Positions 25,215-36,447 of a DNA stretch of 64,000 bases are shown here, piece by piece (the first letter of the stretch is position 1; the number at the start of each line of letters is the position of its first letter). A program made the position numbers and the translations under genes. The DNA lies in NCBI GenBank assembly GCA_027569505.1, contig JAPDFF010000006.1, forward strand, positions 620,001 to 684,000, given 5' to 3'. The notes beneath the pieces are model-generated. The model was given only the letters and a program-made list of their open reading frames with translations, did no database searches and was not told where the DNA came from. This DNA comes from Chloridium humicola (lineage: Eukaryota; Ascomycota; Sordariomycetes; Chaetosphaeriales; Chaetosphaeriaceae).

Positions 25215-25994
25215 TTACTCACCCCGTAGCCACTTCGCCAGTCCCGCAGGATCAGCTGCATTTTCCCCTGTGAAGAATATCAATCAGCTCATGCCGGATC
25301 GGGGTCCAAATTTCGGGAGTCAAGTGGTTGTCTCCAGAGGAAAACAAACTCAAAGACAGCCGGATAGAGGCAAAAGCAACAAAGATTGTCACTCACAGTG
25401 CTCAACCGCCCACCCCTCCTCATCAAACCTCCACACACCACAAAACGCCGTCTCAAACCTTTCCCTCTCCTTCCCCTTTCCATCCTCCTGTCTCGCTGTC
25501 GGTATTTGACTCCCATTACCACCCCTTTCCGTTCCCCTCCCGTCATCATCCTTCTCATACCAAACCCCCTCCTGCCCCCTTCCCTCTACACCCCTTCCTC
25601 CATTTACCTCACAACCCCCCGCTGCCAATCCAAAGCCCGCACTGCTCGAAGGCAACGGCCCAACCCTCAAAACCCCCATAACACACCCAAACACACCCCC
25701 ACCATCAACCTGCAAACTCTCAACCTCCATAACCAATGTCCCACCCGACGCAGCCATCAGGTCCTCCTCGTGCTTTTGCGCGGCTGCCAGGCCGATTAAG
25801 GGGGGGCGGGGAGGGGAGGTGAGGGCGCGGTCGGCGGGGTGTAGGATTATGGTGGGGGAGGCGATATCGCCGAGGTTAGTGGGGTTTTGGTAGAGGTGGA
25901 TGAGGGAGGTTTGGGGGGTGGGGAAGGGGTTTTTGGGAAGGGGAGTGGTGGTGGTGGTGGTGGTGGTGGCGGTGGGTTTGGGGAGAGTTGTCAT
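25215..25994 (-). CDS. NTF2/SnoaL-like small protein, hypothetical
   Basis: Small fungal protein that I relate to the NTF2/SnoaL-like fold; substrate unknown. Exon 1 runs 25994-25397 and exon 2 25267-25215 (216 aa as read). Visible conserved stretches are TSLIHLYQNPTNLGDIASPT, IILHPADRALTSPPRPPLIG, KHEEDLMAASGGTLVMEVES and FCGVWRFDEEGWAVEHWENA. The terminal exon is only 53 nt. It is supported because splicing turns a dead-end EHCE-stop into EHWENAADPAGLAKWLRGE, the usual family ending. Between the two conserved halves lies a poor G/R-rich insert of about 41 codons bounded by GTAAAT and a CAG. This is probably an in-frame intron, which would leave about 175 aa. The N-terminal Thr run is low complexity. 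Confidence 0.72.
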
Positions 25995-28094
25995 CTTGTT
26001 GGGGGGTGGTGTTGGTGAGGGTTTGGTTTTGGGGTTGAGGCTGGTGTTTTGAGATGGAGGGGTGCTGGAGAAACACTGAATGGGTGAAGAATGTTCTGAG
26101 GAGGTTGAGCTTGGGGGTCGGCTTCTAAGTTAAAGTCCGTCGTTTGGGATTGGGTTGTAGTTAATGGCGAATGCTAGACTAACGCCGGGGTCTCGGACGT
26201 CCGATGGGTAAGAGAGGGGAGGTAGGAGGAATCGGCTGGCTGGGAAAGAGCATTTTCTACATGGGATAGTGCGAATGTCTCATTGAGAGTACGTGCTTCG
26301 TCCTGTTGTAACAGATAAGTCTACTGAATCTCAAGGTTAAGCTCGCGTTTCTTGCCTGGAGGTTGACGTGTGGTCCCCGATGAAGACGAACAGGGTTCTG
26401 GCGGTTCAGTAATCACAACGAGGATAATATAATGAGAAAATCCCTTTTGTTTACCCACGTCAAGGTTTGAACATCTGTCCTTTCAAGAGTCCCGGGGGTA
26501 ACTCATCAGTAGAACTTGCTTGAAGACCTCAGTTGAGTTGGTGAGGGAGGTCAAGAGCCGACAAGTAAGCATATAATCAGGGGAACTGCAGTCTCTCATT
26601 ACCTAGACACGAAACGGAGGTAGTATTCTTAGATTATGAGTGATCTATGTACGCTCGCTAGCACATAAGCCAAATGTGTCCTAATCTCAGGTACCGTGGC
26701 ACAGGTGTTGATGGATTTTCAAGAAACAACCTGAAGGATGTAGATACGGGTCTCATGGTACTTTTATCCACCTAATATGCTGTTCTTTGGTAAAAGCATT
26801 CTCATAGATCGGAACAACTATCTCACCATGCAGACTTTTGATGAAATATATGGCCATCCGTTGTCTCGGGTTGAGACTCTTGCAAGCTGTTCTGCTTCCT
26901 CAAGGGTGGTGATGTCACTCGTCACCACCATCGCCACTCCCCTGACCGAGTATCACCACGCAAATGAATGAAAGCCACTTTTCGCTGTAGAGAAACCTTG
27001 GCTTTTTATCATCTGGACCTTACCTCTCTTTCCACTCAACTCAAAAGCAATCACAGAGCCATTCCCCCCTTCAACCACCCAAGCCTTGACGTCAATCCCT
27101 CTCCAGAACACAGCTCACTTCATGAATGGTTAAGAGCGAGCGAGTGACAGGCCCATTTTGCATCCTCAGTCTTCAGGTCATGAGAACCACCGCCTTCGGC
27201 ACCTTGAAGAAACGAACCGCCCGACACATGCCTCCTCCAACCCCCCCAAAACCACCTTCCCTGCCCCCATCCCCACCCCTCCTCTCCCGCCCTCAACTCC
27301 CGTCTGTCGTCTTGTGCCGCGACGCTCAGACCCCTTCCGTCACTCGCCCCCCCGTTTCACACCACCCCCGCCACCCCTTCAACCCTCAGTTTCACAAACC
27401 CTTCCCTTCTCCACACCCGTTCTCGGCGCGAACACTTCCCGGAAGCGAGCAGCAAGCGCAGACACATACCTCGGTTTGTTTAGGTGGGTGGTCAATGACA
27501 AATCCAAATCTTGAAACATCCTACCCAAAAAGTTTAACTTAGTTGTTGGCGAGCTTCGGGGAAGGCGGAGGTACAGAGTGCAGAAAAGTTGGGGGTTTGA
27601 GACAGAACCGCTCAGCTCTATCCGGGCCGTAGGGTATCCAGCTGAAGTGCTGCTTCCACCCGAGACTCTGATGCTGTGTGATGTCTCGGTTCAGCCGTTC
27701 GATGTGTGTAAGTCGGGCGTCAGGACCTGTTGTTGACTTGTCCGGCAACCGAATAACTGCAATTTTAGCAGTCCCACTCAGAGACCGATAACATACGTCG
27801 TGAGGGTGCGTTTCTGTGTAGGACTAAGACCCATCATAATCCCACAGAGCAGATAGACACCGAAGAAAATGTAATAGAGAGAGAGCGTCTTCCAGTTCAT
27901 TCCTTTCTAGCAAAAAATGGGGTACTCAGTATGTAATAATAAAAAGAAAGTGAGAGAGAGAGACGACTCAACGCCCGCCTGCAGCAAGAAACTCATACAC
28001 CCACCCACCCAACTCTCCAACAGAGAACAACCCCAGATTAAGAACCCGACTACCATCCATCTTCCCACCCTCGCCCCAAAGATATCAGCTGCAT
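25995..28094. other. Intergenic, 2.1 kb
   Basis: Upstream region of the NTF2-like gene and downstream region of the s17-like gene. The segment 26150-27050 is more AT-rich than its surroundings and shows no coding features. A C-rich tract at 27230-27440 produces proline-rich frames that I take as composition artefacts. A weak candidate for a small minus-strand gene at 27539-27900 is listed separately. Confidence 0.45.
27539..27900 (-). CDS. Weak candidate for a small unannotated gene
   Basis: Not recognised. On the minus strand an ATG at 27900 opens MNWKTLSLYYIFFGVYLLCG…, a frame with one strong hydrophobic stretch that looks like a signal anchor, ending at 27778. A GTATGT donor, a GCTAAA branch-like element and a TTGCAG acceptor follow within 40 nt. 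Downstream is another open frame (27748-27539) with protein-like composition (HIERLNRDITQHQSLGWKQH, FSWIPYGPDRAERFCLKPP). The obvious splice joins the two out of frame. A donor at the GTGTCT inside the hydrophobic segment would join them in frame. I cannot decide between a small membrane protein, a two-exon gene and chance. Confidence 0.2.
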
Positions 28095-29735
28095 CTAAGC
28101 AGCCGCCTGCCGACAAGCCGCCTCCTGCGCGTTACACTGCGCCACGCTTCCGCCCTGCACCTTGCCCGCGTTCACCGCATTGGCGCACTCATTGTTCTGG
28201 ATGGCGCACGCGCGCTGGACGGCGGCCGCCTTGCTGGCGAAGGTGTTGCCGTTGACGGCGAAGGGGCGGGCCCGGTCGCGGGTCTCTTGGACGGCGGGGG
28301 CGGCGATGCCGCCGATGGGGCCGGCAGCGGCAGTGTTGGGGTCGGCTGCTGCGGCGTTGACACCGCCGGGGCCGTTGTTGTTGCCACGGCCGCCGCCGCG
28401 CCCGCCACCGCGCCCGCCACCGCCGGCGGTCTGGGTGTTGGTGCCGGCGGTCTGGGTGTTTGCGCCGGCGGTTTGGGTGCCTTGGTTGGTGGTGCCTTGG
28501 CCGGCGGTGCCTTGTTGGTTGGTGTTGGTGTTGGCGGCGTTGGTATTGACGGAGTTGGTGCTGAAGGAGTTGGCGTTGCTTTTACCGCCGTTGTTGTTGC
28601 CGTTGTTGTTGCCGTTGTTGTTGCCGCCGTTGTTACCGCCGTTGTTGTTGTTCCCACCGTTGTTGTTGCCGCCGTTGTTACCGCCGTTGTTGTTGTTCCC
28701 ACCATTATTGTTGTTGTTTCCGCCGTTATTATTGTTGTTGCCACCGTTGTTGTTGTTGTTATTACCATTGCCGTTGTTGTTTTTCCCGTTGCCGTTCCCG
28801 CAGGCACCGCCAACGCTGAAGTAGCGGCAGTCGTCTTGCGCACCACGCTGAGCCACCGGCATCAGAACCGGCTGATGGTTGGAGGCGCTGTTCATGGTGC
28901 AGACGCGGTAGCAGCCCTCGGGAAGGCCGCCGGTCACCTCTGCGGTGAGTTTACCGTTGCCGTTGCCGTCGTCGTTGATGCCCTTAAAGAAGGCAAACTG
29001 CTTGGGATCGAGCGGCTTGGTGGGATTCAGGGTGTTGCCGGTGTCCTGGACCGTGACGTGGCAGTGACCGATGATGCGGCCATCGTTGACAAGGTCTTGA
29101 GGGGCGGAATAGTAGGTGCTCTGGGCGTTGGTGAAGGCGCCGAGCTGCATATTGCCAATGTTGACCTCGATGTTGAAGGTCTCCAGCGGCTCGAGGTCGT
29201 CGTTATTCTGGGGGTTCAGAATGACGGCCGAGACCATCCTGTTGACCGACGGAATTTTCCCCATTGCTGCTCAGAATTAGCGAGGATTAAAGCGGTCTTT
29301 GCGGGTGAAGGTTACGTACGGATACCATTACAGGAGCCATCTCGATTCTGCTCACCGTTGGTGAGGGTTTCACCCGAGCAGAAGTTGATGAAGTTGGCCT
29401 CATCACTAAGAGGGAGTTAGCGGTGACAAGATAATGTGCCTGAAAGGGCAAACGTACGTAGCCGAGTCGACCTGGCCGTCGACGGCGCCGCCGTCGTCTT
29501 GGCCGGTGGAGGCGGAGCCCGTCTGGACGGCGTTGGATGATAGGCAAGTGGCCGAGCCGCCATTGTTGTTGTTATTATTGTTACCACCGTTATTACCACC
29601 CTTGTTTCCCCCGTTGCGGTTTCCCCTATTCTGTCGTCGTTCCAGCCCCCCAGATGACTTGTGCTGATGGATGGTGGCGGCGTCGGCAACCATGGCCAGA
29701 CCCAAAAAGGCCGTCACGGCGGTCTTCACCAACAT
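28095..29735 (-). CDS. Secreted 's17-like' surface protein with Asn/Gly repeat region
   Basis: Abundant secreted protein family of filamentous fungi, often mislabelled 'ribosomal protein s17'; it has nothing to do with ribosomes. Three exons on the minus strand: 29735-29458, 29405-29320, 29266-28095 (511 aa). The signal peptide is MLVKTAVTAFLGLAMVADA. A short NG-rich stretch comes next, then the conserved core (about 60-245): CLSSNAVQTGSASTGQDDG, NFINFCSGETLTNGEQNRDG, IIGHCHVTVQDTGNTLNPT, FAFFKGINDDGNGNGKL and YRVCTMNSASNHQPVLMPVA. After the core comes a long repeat of N and G (28584-28787), then T/Q/N and RGG repeats, and a C-terminal module with four cysteines (VQRACAIQNNECANAVNAGK, AQCNAQEAACRQAAA). 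It is probably attached to, or released at, the cell wall; the function is unknown. The repeat has kept strict reading frame. Confidence 0.9.
28584..28787 (-). repeat. Trinucleotide-built Asn/Gly repeat inside the s17-like gene
   Basis: About 200 bases made almost entirely of GTT, GCC and TTA trinucleotides on the plus strand, reading as AAC/AAT and GGC/GGT codons on the coding strand. The units are variations of GGNNNNN. Length variation between isolates is expected. The open frames seen on the opposite strand here (Leu/Val/Pro runs) are mirror images of this repeat, not genes. Confidence 0.9.
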
Positions 29736-32608
29736 GTTGGGTGGTTGAGTAGGATAATTCGGTGAGTCGTCGAGAAGAAACTAGGCTCCGCGGGAGCTGC
29801 GAATCGAATCGGATCGAGTGGGATGATGAGATGGTTCCAGACCGTCAAGAAGAGAGATGGGCTTGAAAAGGAGCGGTAGGCGACACCTGGTGCCGAAAAT
29901 AAACCCCGCGTCCAAAGAAAGAACGAATGGAAGAGAGGGTAAGAAAAGAAGAAGACCGGACGACACTCTACCAACACATGAAGCGAGAGGGAGACATGGT
30001 GAAGAAGAAGGGTCCGGACGGGCGGTGAGACAGGCACGGGATATAAGAGGGCGTGGCGGGTGGAATATTGAGCAGGGAGTGGGCTGCGACGGCGATCCGA
30101 CAAGAACGCCAAGTCAGTGTTTCTCCTGTCCCCGGCGAGCCCAGCGGTTTCGAGGTCTTCCGGACCCCTCGAGCAGGGGCAGGGCCAAGCTTTCTGCGGC
30201 CAGGAACATGGGCTGGAGCATCGTGGAGGGGGCGGCCGGAGACCCGGAGGAGGGAACAAGCAGCGTGCGGCTCCACGATTCCAAAACGCGCCGCAGGGGA
30301 GGGGGATGTCGGAGTCGTCTGACATAGGTTGGGACAAAGGGGACGGGGATGGACCTGTGGGAGCTCAAACCCAAAGCTCAAAGTCTTCAAGGCTGGGTCC
30401 GCCGGATGGCAAAGACCCCTGGGAGGCTCGTCGATGAGACAGGGACGGCAGCCCGAAGAGGAAAGCGTGCCTTGCAGATGAGATCAGACGCCGCAGGACA
30501 TCGATGGTCAACTCTGATCCAACCGCTGACTGCTTGAGTCTGGCCTGGTTGACGACCAGCGAGGCGCCAGGTTGGTACCTCACCTTGCCGTGTCCGTCCT
30601 GAGCATTTCGAAGGCAAAGACTGAAAGCCAATAGTCCCAATATTCGAACCTATTTGCCGCCCGAATAGGAAGAAAAAACGCGCCGTATTGCCGCTGTGCA
30701 AATTCTCAGCGCCAACTCGATCAGAGCGCGTGCGACAGAGGTCGAGTGCTGGGATTGTTGGACTGAAGTTGATGCCGCTTCTGTCCCAGAAGTCAGAGCC
30801 CACCCCTGTCAGCCCCCAGTCTGGCCAATCAGAGCCCCCAGATTTGGGCGATCGATCAGCTGGCGTCTCGGGATGAAGCGCAAGCGAGTGAGCATCAACT
30901 CCCGCCCCTGCTGTGGGGTCATTCTCCACTTGCCCCTCCAAGACTCCACGGCGCTTCTCGACCCCACGCTCGACCACACATCCCTCTCACTCAACCGCCG
31001 CCGCCAGGAACCTTAACCTTTACATCACTCATGTTCGAGGGAGCCGCACGGCGGTTCCCTGCCCACGGCTATTGGCAGCCTGGCTTCAGAATGACACCGA
31101 GGGCGAGGATCTTCACAGTTCCCTGCCCTCACCCTGTCACCCCACTTGCCGTCCCGTCTTCTGTCTCAGTTCAAATCTTGCGCTTCGGTGCTCGGGAATA
31201 ACGGCTTCTTGCCTTGCCCATGGGCCCCTTACTCGCAGGAATTCTCTTGCAAGCCCCGCGATCGCCGGCCGGCCATGTGCTGTCCGGGTTGAGGCCACTC
31301 CGTCATGGTCTGGTGAGTGAAGGCAACGGCCTGCCACTCAAGTATGGCCTTGCTAGGGACGCAGATCTAGAGAGCCCACACCTCGTGGCAAACGCCGTTC
31401 TCTGAGGCCGTAACTGGAGATGCTTCACAATGTCTGACCTGGAAGCACCATACTTCATGCCAGGAACCGGACGAGGTCTTAGGAGCCCTCGAGTCCCACG
31501 CCCCCAGCATCTCTTGGATAGACAATATTCTGGCCTCAACAAATTCAAGTCTCTTCCCGGAATTGATACCCACAGCCAAAAGACCGGCACACGACGTCAC
31601 CGAAACGGCCGTCTTCCCAGGATTGCCTACCCAAGGTAGCCTCCCCTGTTTCATTGAAGTTGAGTTCCCACCCACGAACCCGTTCTTGGGTTTTGGTAAG
31701 CGGTCATGTGGGTATTCGAACCTCGCATGGCGGCACCCTGGTTTTACGGCGGCCGGCTAGAGACCGCCGGATCAGCTTGATGTTTCGGCCGTCAACTCTA
31801 GCTTTCCCTCGGGCCGTCTAAGCCCAGTGGCCGAATACTCGGCGTTGAGCGAAACCACTCTCCAATGAGCCACGGCGAATAGAACGACAAAGGTCACCCA
31901 AATAAGAGCACACACCAAAACTTCCCACAGCTCGTCTTGGACGCTTACAAAATCCCGGCAGACCTCGGGATACAAAATTCATTGACCCGGGACTCGGAAG
32001 TGTGTAAGCGCCCACAGCAAATGGTGAAGCGGACCCCTGCGCATTTGAGACAGAACCAGCATTTCTCCCTCACCCCTCACCCCTCACTTCCCTCAGTCAG
32101 TGAACTCTAATGCGCCCTCTTGAAACATTACAAGCGTTCGTCTGAACTAGTGCTCAGATTCTGTTCAGATGGGCATGTTGGAAATACGATGCTACATTCG
32201 TTGATTGTCGGTCCTTCCCGAGACAGAAGCAGCAGATGCATCTGTTTTCCTCCCTCTTTCTTGTCGGCCAGCCAGGCAAACACTTAACCTTGCGTCCTAC
32301 GACCCCATCACAAGCCCAGACGAAACCTCTAGAACGAAACAAGAGGCATCGCGGAAATGCTTAGTGCAAGCTCCCGGCGTCAAGCTTGGCATCGGATCAT
32401 GATTGCTGGTCTTGACGGGATGATCACACGCTGGGCGTTTTCCACACCGGAAGAGGCACGCCTTGGTTCCGCCGAGGTCAAGGTCTTATCGCCCGGAAAA
32501 CTTTCTGGAAGAGTCGTCTCTAGCCATGCCAAATGCTGCAATACGCCAAAGCCTAACTCATTGCTCTAATCCGCTCCGCTGGAATAACAAGAAGCCATAA
32601 CAGCATCT
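29736..32608. other. Intergenic, 2.9 kb
   Basis: Upstream region of the s17-like gene (minus) and downstream region of the nuclease gene (minus). Open frames up to 196 codons exist but overlap in antisense and lack domains. A perfect 6-bp inverted repeat with a 9-base loop (CCTATT…AATAGG) lies near 30650. No tRNA-like cloverleaf could be built around the TTCGAA motifs at about 30646 and 31715. The length fits a strongly regulated promoter for an abundant secreted protein. Confidence 0.45.
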
Positions 32609-33663
32609 CTACAGATCCCCCTGCGACGGGTGGTGAGTCTTGATGCTCGTGACAATCATGTCCAGCCAGGCAGCCAACCGGTACCCAGCCCTCGCAACCT
32701 GCACCTCAATGACGGGGGCAGCCGCCTCGTAGTACTTGCCCCCAAGCTCCTGGCCTCTGATAGCATCCGGGCCCTCGGGAAGCACTGCAAAGTCAGTCAG
32801 CAATCAACCAACCAACCAAGCCACGCTCAACTCCCCTCCCTAAGGAAGTACTCACCGTTCGTACACACGTACGCATTACACTCCCTCGCCCACGCCAACC
32901 CGGTCCCCACGGGATCCGACAAATTCGCCGTCCTCAACCACGCAATCCTCTCCTCCTTATACTTCCCCTCATTAATCTCCCTCACCAACCCCTCCGTCCA
33001 CTCCCTCGCCGCATCGTACGGCTTCCTATGCGCCCGCGGCACCATCTTCTCCACGATGCTCGAGTCCCACACATGGTGCAGGTTGAAGTTCCTACCGTCA
33101 AACTTGACCGGGATCCCGTTGCCCCCTCGAGCGACGTCCTCCGTGTGGAGCGGCTGGTGCATGTCGCCGACGAAGTGGATGACGAATTTGGCGGCCATGG
33201 CGCGTTCCGAGTCCGGGAGGGAGACGTCGAGCAGGCGGGTGGTGTAGTTGGCGAGCGCGGTGATGATGCAGCCGGCGGGTTCTTTTTTGCAGTCGCGTTC
33301 GAGGTCGATGCCGCAGTATGTGGGGGGTGAGTCTTTGGCGTCGATGAAGTGGAATTCGGAGGTGAAGCGGCCCCATTTGGTGTAGCGGATCGAGTCGGCC
33401 CAGGTGGCGACGCCGGCGAGGTAGTCGGCTGTGTTGTTGTTGAGGAGGGTTTGGAGGTAGGTCGTGGTGGCGGGCGAGACGAAATTGGTGGCGAGGTAGG
33501 CGACGCTGATGTGACCGAAGCCTGGAGGAGTGTTAGTTTGAGGCTTTGATACCTACATAGGGACTGGAAAAATGAGATGGGAGAGGGTTGATGGGGACGG
33601 ACCTCCCCATGCAGCTGCGCCGGGCAGAGCTGCTGCGCCGAGGGTGAGCGTTGATACCCTCAT
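32609..33663 (-). CDS. Secreted S1/P1-type zinc nuclease
   Basis: Extracellular single-strand-specific nuclease of the S1/P1 family (trinuclear zinc), which degrades RNA and single-stranded DNA and releases 5'-nucleotides. Three exons: 33663-33603, 33521-32856, 32784-32609 (300 aa). The signal peptide MRVSTLTLGAAALPGAAA is followed at once by WGGFGH. The mature N-terminal Trp and the nearby His are zinc ligands in this family, so the cleavage site and start are well supported. Further ligand motifs are visible: ATWADSIRY, SEFHFIDAKD, the HFVGDMHQPLHTEDVARGGN signature, and NLHHVWDSSIVEK. Cysteines (YCGIDLERDCKKEPAGC, ARECNAYVCTN) match the family's disulfides. The length is typical. The donor of intron 1 (GTCCGT) is weak but the splice is required by the motif. 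It shares a divergent promoter with the PQ-loop gene. Confidence 0.94.
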
Positions 33664-34560
33664 CTTGGGCGTTGTATCTGGAGCGTAATGAGACTATCTC
33701 TGTTCAAGCAATGGAAATGCTATGTACACAAAAACAAAACCAACAACGCGCAATAAATCGCAAGAAGCCAAGCTTATAGTGTTCATTGATGTGAGAAGGG
33801 AAGGCAAGGCTCATGACCAACCTCAGCCCTTGTAAGTGGTTGCTGCAGAAACGCGCTGGCGAATCAGAAAGGCGGATTCCTAGTCCAGCCCCACATGCGC
33901 TGTCGCGGCAGGCAGCCATGTCTGGGTCGAGATGTGCTGCAGATGATCCTGTTGCCAATGTCTCAGATCAACTGGTTCCTTATTTGACAATTACTGCTAA
34001 TTGCGAGTGCTCGTTGAAGAGACCTGGAGATGGATGAGCTTCCTCCGAATCTGTAATCAGCAGGCTGTAACTGGCTGACGCACCCCACGCTCCGGGCCCA
34101 CTCACGAGAGCTCTCTGAATGCGGGGTGCCTTATCGGGGACGTCGATGTCACTGCTCCCCGTGGTTCGACGGTTCAGCTTCTGCAGTCTTTTATGCAGGG
34201 CTTTCCGGATGATGCAAATGTGCATTTGGCATTTGGCCAACCAGAAAACACCAGAGATCCGAGTCCAAATCTCGGTCAGCTCCCAACTCCCGCCCTTGTG
34301 AGATGCCGGCCTCGCAGCTTCCCTTTCGGGGTGGTCCCTCTTATCTCCACCCAGGCCCAACCCCTGCGATAAGGGTCCAGCGGACCTGCTCTGGTGACTT
34401 CACTGAATGACTCGATCTTGCCTGCAAACTTCAACACCACAAAGCACCTGAATTCCCCTGAGATCCCCGACCCGCGACGCCATTGAATGGCTAGATCCCG
34501 ACCTTGAGTCTTTCACACCCGGCTGTAGACGTCCATCACCAGCTCAAACGCGACTCCGTT
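33664..34560. other. Divergent promoter region, nuclease / PQ-loop gene
   Basis: About 0.9 kb separates two divergently transcribed genes. No gene was seen. The right end is close to the PQ-loop ATG without a clear pyrimidine tract. Confidence 0.5.
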
Positions 34561-35913
34561 ATGCTTGGCCTTGCTGCCCTCCCCCAGCTGGCGGCGCACC
34601 ACGCGCCCGACGTGGGCGAGGCGCTCTCGGGCGTCTTTGGCAGCGTCAGCTTGACAGCGTGGATATGTCTCTTGGTATGACAGATTACCAATGGGGAATA
34701 GGAGAGTCAATGGCTGACGGCGCCCACAGCTTCCCCAGCTCATCACCAACTACAAGGCCAAAAGCGCAGATGCCTTGTCAATGAAGTTCCTCCTGATCTG
34801 GCTGGCAGGTGATATCGCCAACCTCTCAGGTCCGCCAACTCCCATTCCTCCTTTCTCTCTCTCGTACCACCAGCTTTGACGACTGCGCATCTTGACCGTT
34901 AAACCCTGCGCCTGGCCGACCACACAAGAGTCACACAACTAACCACCTTCTCACCACAGGCGCCCTCTTCACAAGCCTCGCACCCTCAACAATAGCTCTC
35001 GCCTGCTACTTCTGCTTCAACGACCTAGTCCTCATAAGCCAATGCACCTACTACAACACCATCAACGCGCGCCGCCGCGCCCGCCGCGAGCAACACCTCC
35101 AACACCATCACCACCACCACCACCACTCCCACCCCACCACCACTGATGACGACCTCGAAGCCACTACCTCCACCTCCGCCGTCCTCGACCCCGCCCCGCC
35201 CTCCGAGTCCTCCCCGCTCCTCGATTCGCACCGCACCCGCCCGCGCAGCGACTCGGGCGGCCTGCCGGGCTCGCACCGCCGCCACGAGGTGCGCCGCCGC
35301 GAGAGCACGGGGCTGGTTGACCCGCTGACGCGAATTATCACGGGTGAGGATGACACCCCTGACAGTCACCCGTGGCTGCACAACGCCATGAGCCTGCTGG
35401 CTGTGTGGGTGCTGGGCGCGGCTGGGTGGTTTGTGAGCTACAAGATGGGAGCGTGGGATGTGGGTGATGCTGCGCCGCCCGCTGGGCCCGGTGGGGATGG
35501 CGGGGAGGTGGTGATGGAGGAGCCGGTGAAGATGGTGGGGATGGTGTTGGGGTATGCGAGTGCCGTGTTGTATTTGTGGTATGTTTCGCATCTCTCCCCT
35601 CGTTTCCCCATTTTCTACGAGAACTCCAGGTATGCTAACACCGGGCCACAGCGCGCGCATCCCGCAAATCATCAAAAACTACCGCGAAAAGTCGTGCGAG
35701 GGTCTGGCCCTGCTCTTCTTCCTGCTCTCGCTGACTGGCAACTTTACCTACGGCGCGAGTGTCATCGCCTACTCCCAGAAGCGGGACTATGTGCTCCGCG
35801 CCCTGCCGTGGCTGCTCGGCTCGCTGGGGACCATGGTCGAGGACTGCATTATTTTCGTGCAGTTCCGGATATACGCGCCTGAGAAGGGGGTTAAGGCTGG
35901 GGGGGCGGCTTGA
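34561..35913 (+). CDS. PQ-loop repeat transporter (vacuolar cationic amino acid type)
   Basis: Seven-span membrane protein of the PQ-loop family, related to yeast Ypq1-3/Rtc2 and animal PQLC2, which export cationic amino acids from the vacuole or lysosome. Four exons: 34561-34674, 34730-34826, 34960-35578, 35652-35913 (363 aa). PQ-loop 1 (residues 39-41 onward) reads LPQLITNYKAKSADALSMKF with FLLIWLAGDIANLSG after it. PQ-loop 2 (about 279-300) reads ARIPQIIKNYREKSCEGLAL with FFLLSLTGNFTYGAS after it. Between the repeats is a long hydrophilic loop with a His run (HHHHHHHHSHP) and Ser/Arg-rich sequence, longer than in yeast and probably cytosolic. The start ATG gives a short N-terminus (ALSGVFGSVSLTAWICLL) that fits the family. 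All splice sites are GT-AG, and the joins rebuild the LPQ and YLCARIPQ motifs. Confidence 0.93.
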
Positions 35914-36304
35914 GGGACTGTGGGTATGAAGTACGGAATGATGGGGGGGTGGTTGGCAATTGGATATGTTGTGATGGTTATGGGATGGTCTGGGATTGAA
36001 CGGATGGATGATGATGAATGAACAATGAACGTATGAACATGGTTAGTTGTGGGAAGGGAGGGATGAGAGACGGACTTGCATGCCTGCGTCGTTTGTGGTT
36101 TGCATTCTGGGGCGTCATGGCTTCAGATTGATCATTGCTTGGGCGTTTTCTGCATCCTTGATGGTGGGATTCACTGGGCATGCTTTGCACTTTTTTCTTC
36201 CCTGCGTGAGACTTTTCTGGGGCTATCGGTTTGGATCTTCCTACTCTAAGATCGTTGAGAGCGGTTATGAGGTGAATATGAACTGACTTAGTGGGCGACA
36301 CTTG

Positions 36305-36325
36305 TGCTGAAGAATTCCTTCAGCA
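36305..36325. repeat. Perfect hairpin, 8-bp arms
   Basis: TGCTGAAG and CTTCAGCA face each other across a 5-base AATTC spacer. It could be a dimer binding site, a transcript hairpin or a remnant of a small inverted-repeat element. Seen directly; the function is unknown. Confidence 0.6.
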
Positions 36326-36432
36326 AGCGGTGATATATCACAATCTCTTTTTTTGAGTCTCATTTACCTTTACCATGACGAGGTCCGATCATACGCTTGC
36401 TGGTCGGGTACTTTAACAGTTCCGGCCACCAA

Positions 36433-36447
36433 GCTCCGCCGGAGCTG
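36433..36447. promoter_or_regulatory. Palindrome AGCTCCG-C-CGGAGCT
   Basis: A perfect 7-bp inverted repeat with a single central base containing back-to-back CCG/CGG triplets, the half sites read by fungal Zn(II)2Cys6 regulators. Several more CCGG/CGGA motifs lie within 60 bases on either side. A regulatory role is inference. Confidence 0.3.

Noticed and set aside
27126..27542. Proline-rich plus-strand frame of 138 codons
   Set aside because: Caused by a C-rich tract. Neighbouring frames are equally open, and there is no conserved segment.
28162..29420. Plus-strand frames of 220 and 377 codons with Val/Leu/Pro/Gly runs
   Set aside because: They are the mirror of the Asn/Gly repeat codons of the s17-like gene on the minus strand, whose motifs, signal peptide and introns are clear.
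31690..31775. TTCGAA motif with partly complementary GCGGTC/GACCGC ends suggesting a tRNA
   Set aside because: The T-stem does not pair and no anticodon arm forms, so no cloverleaf can be drawn.
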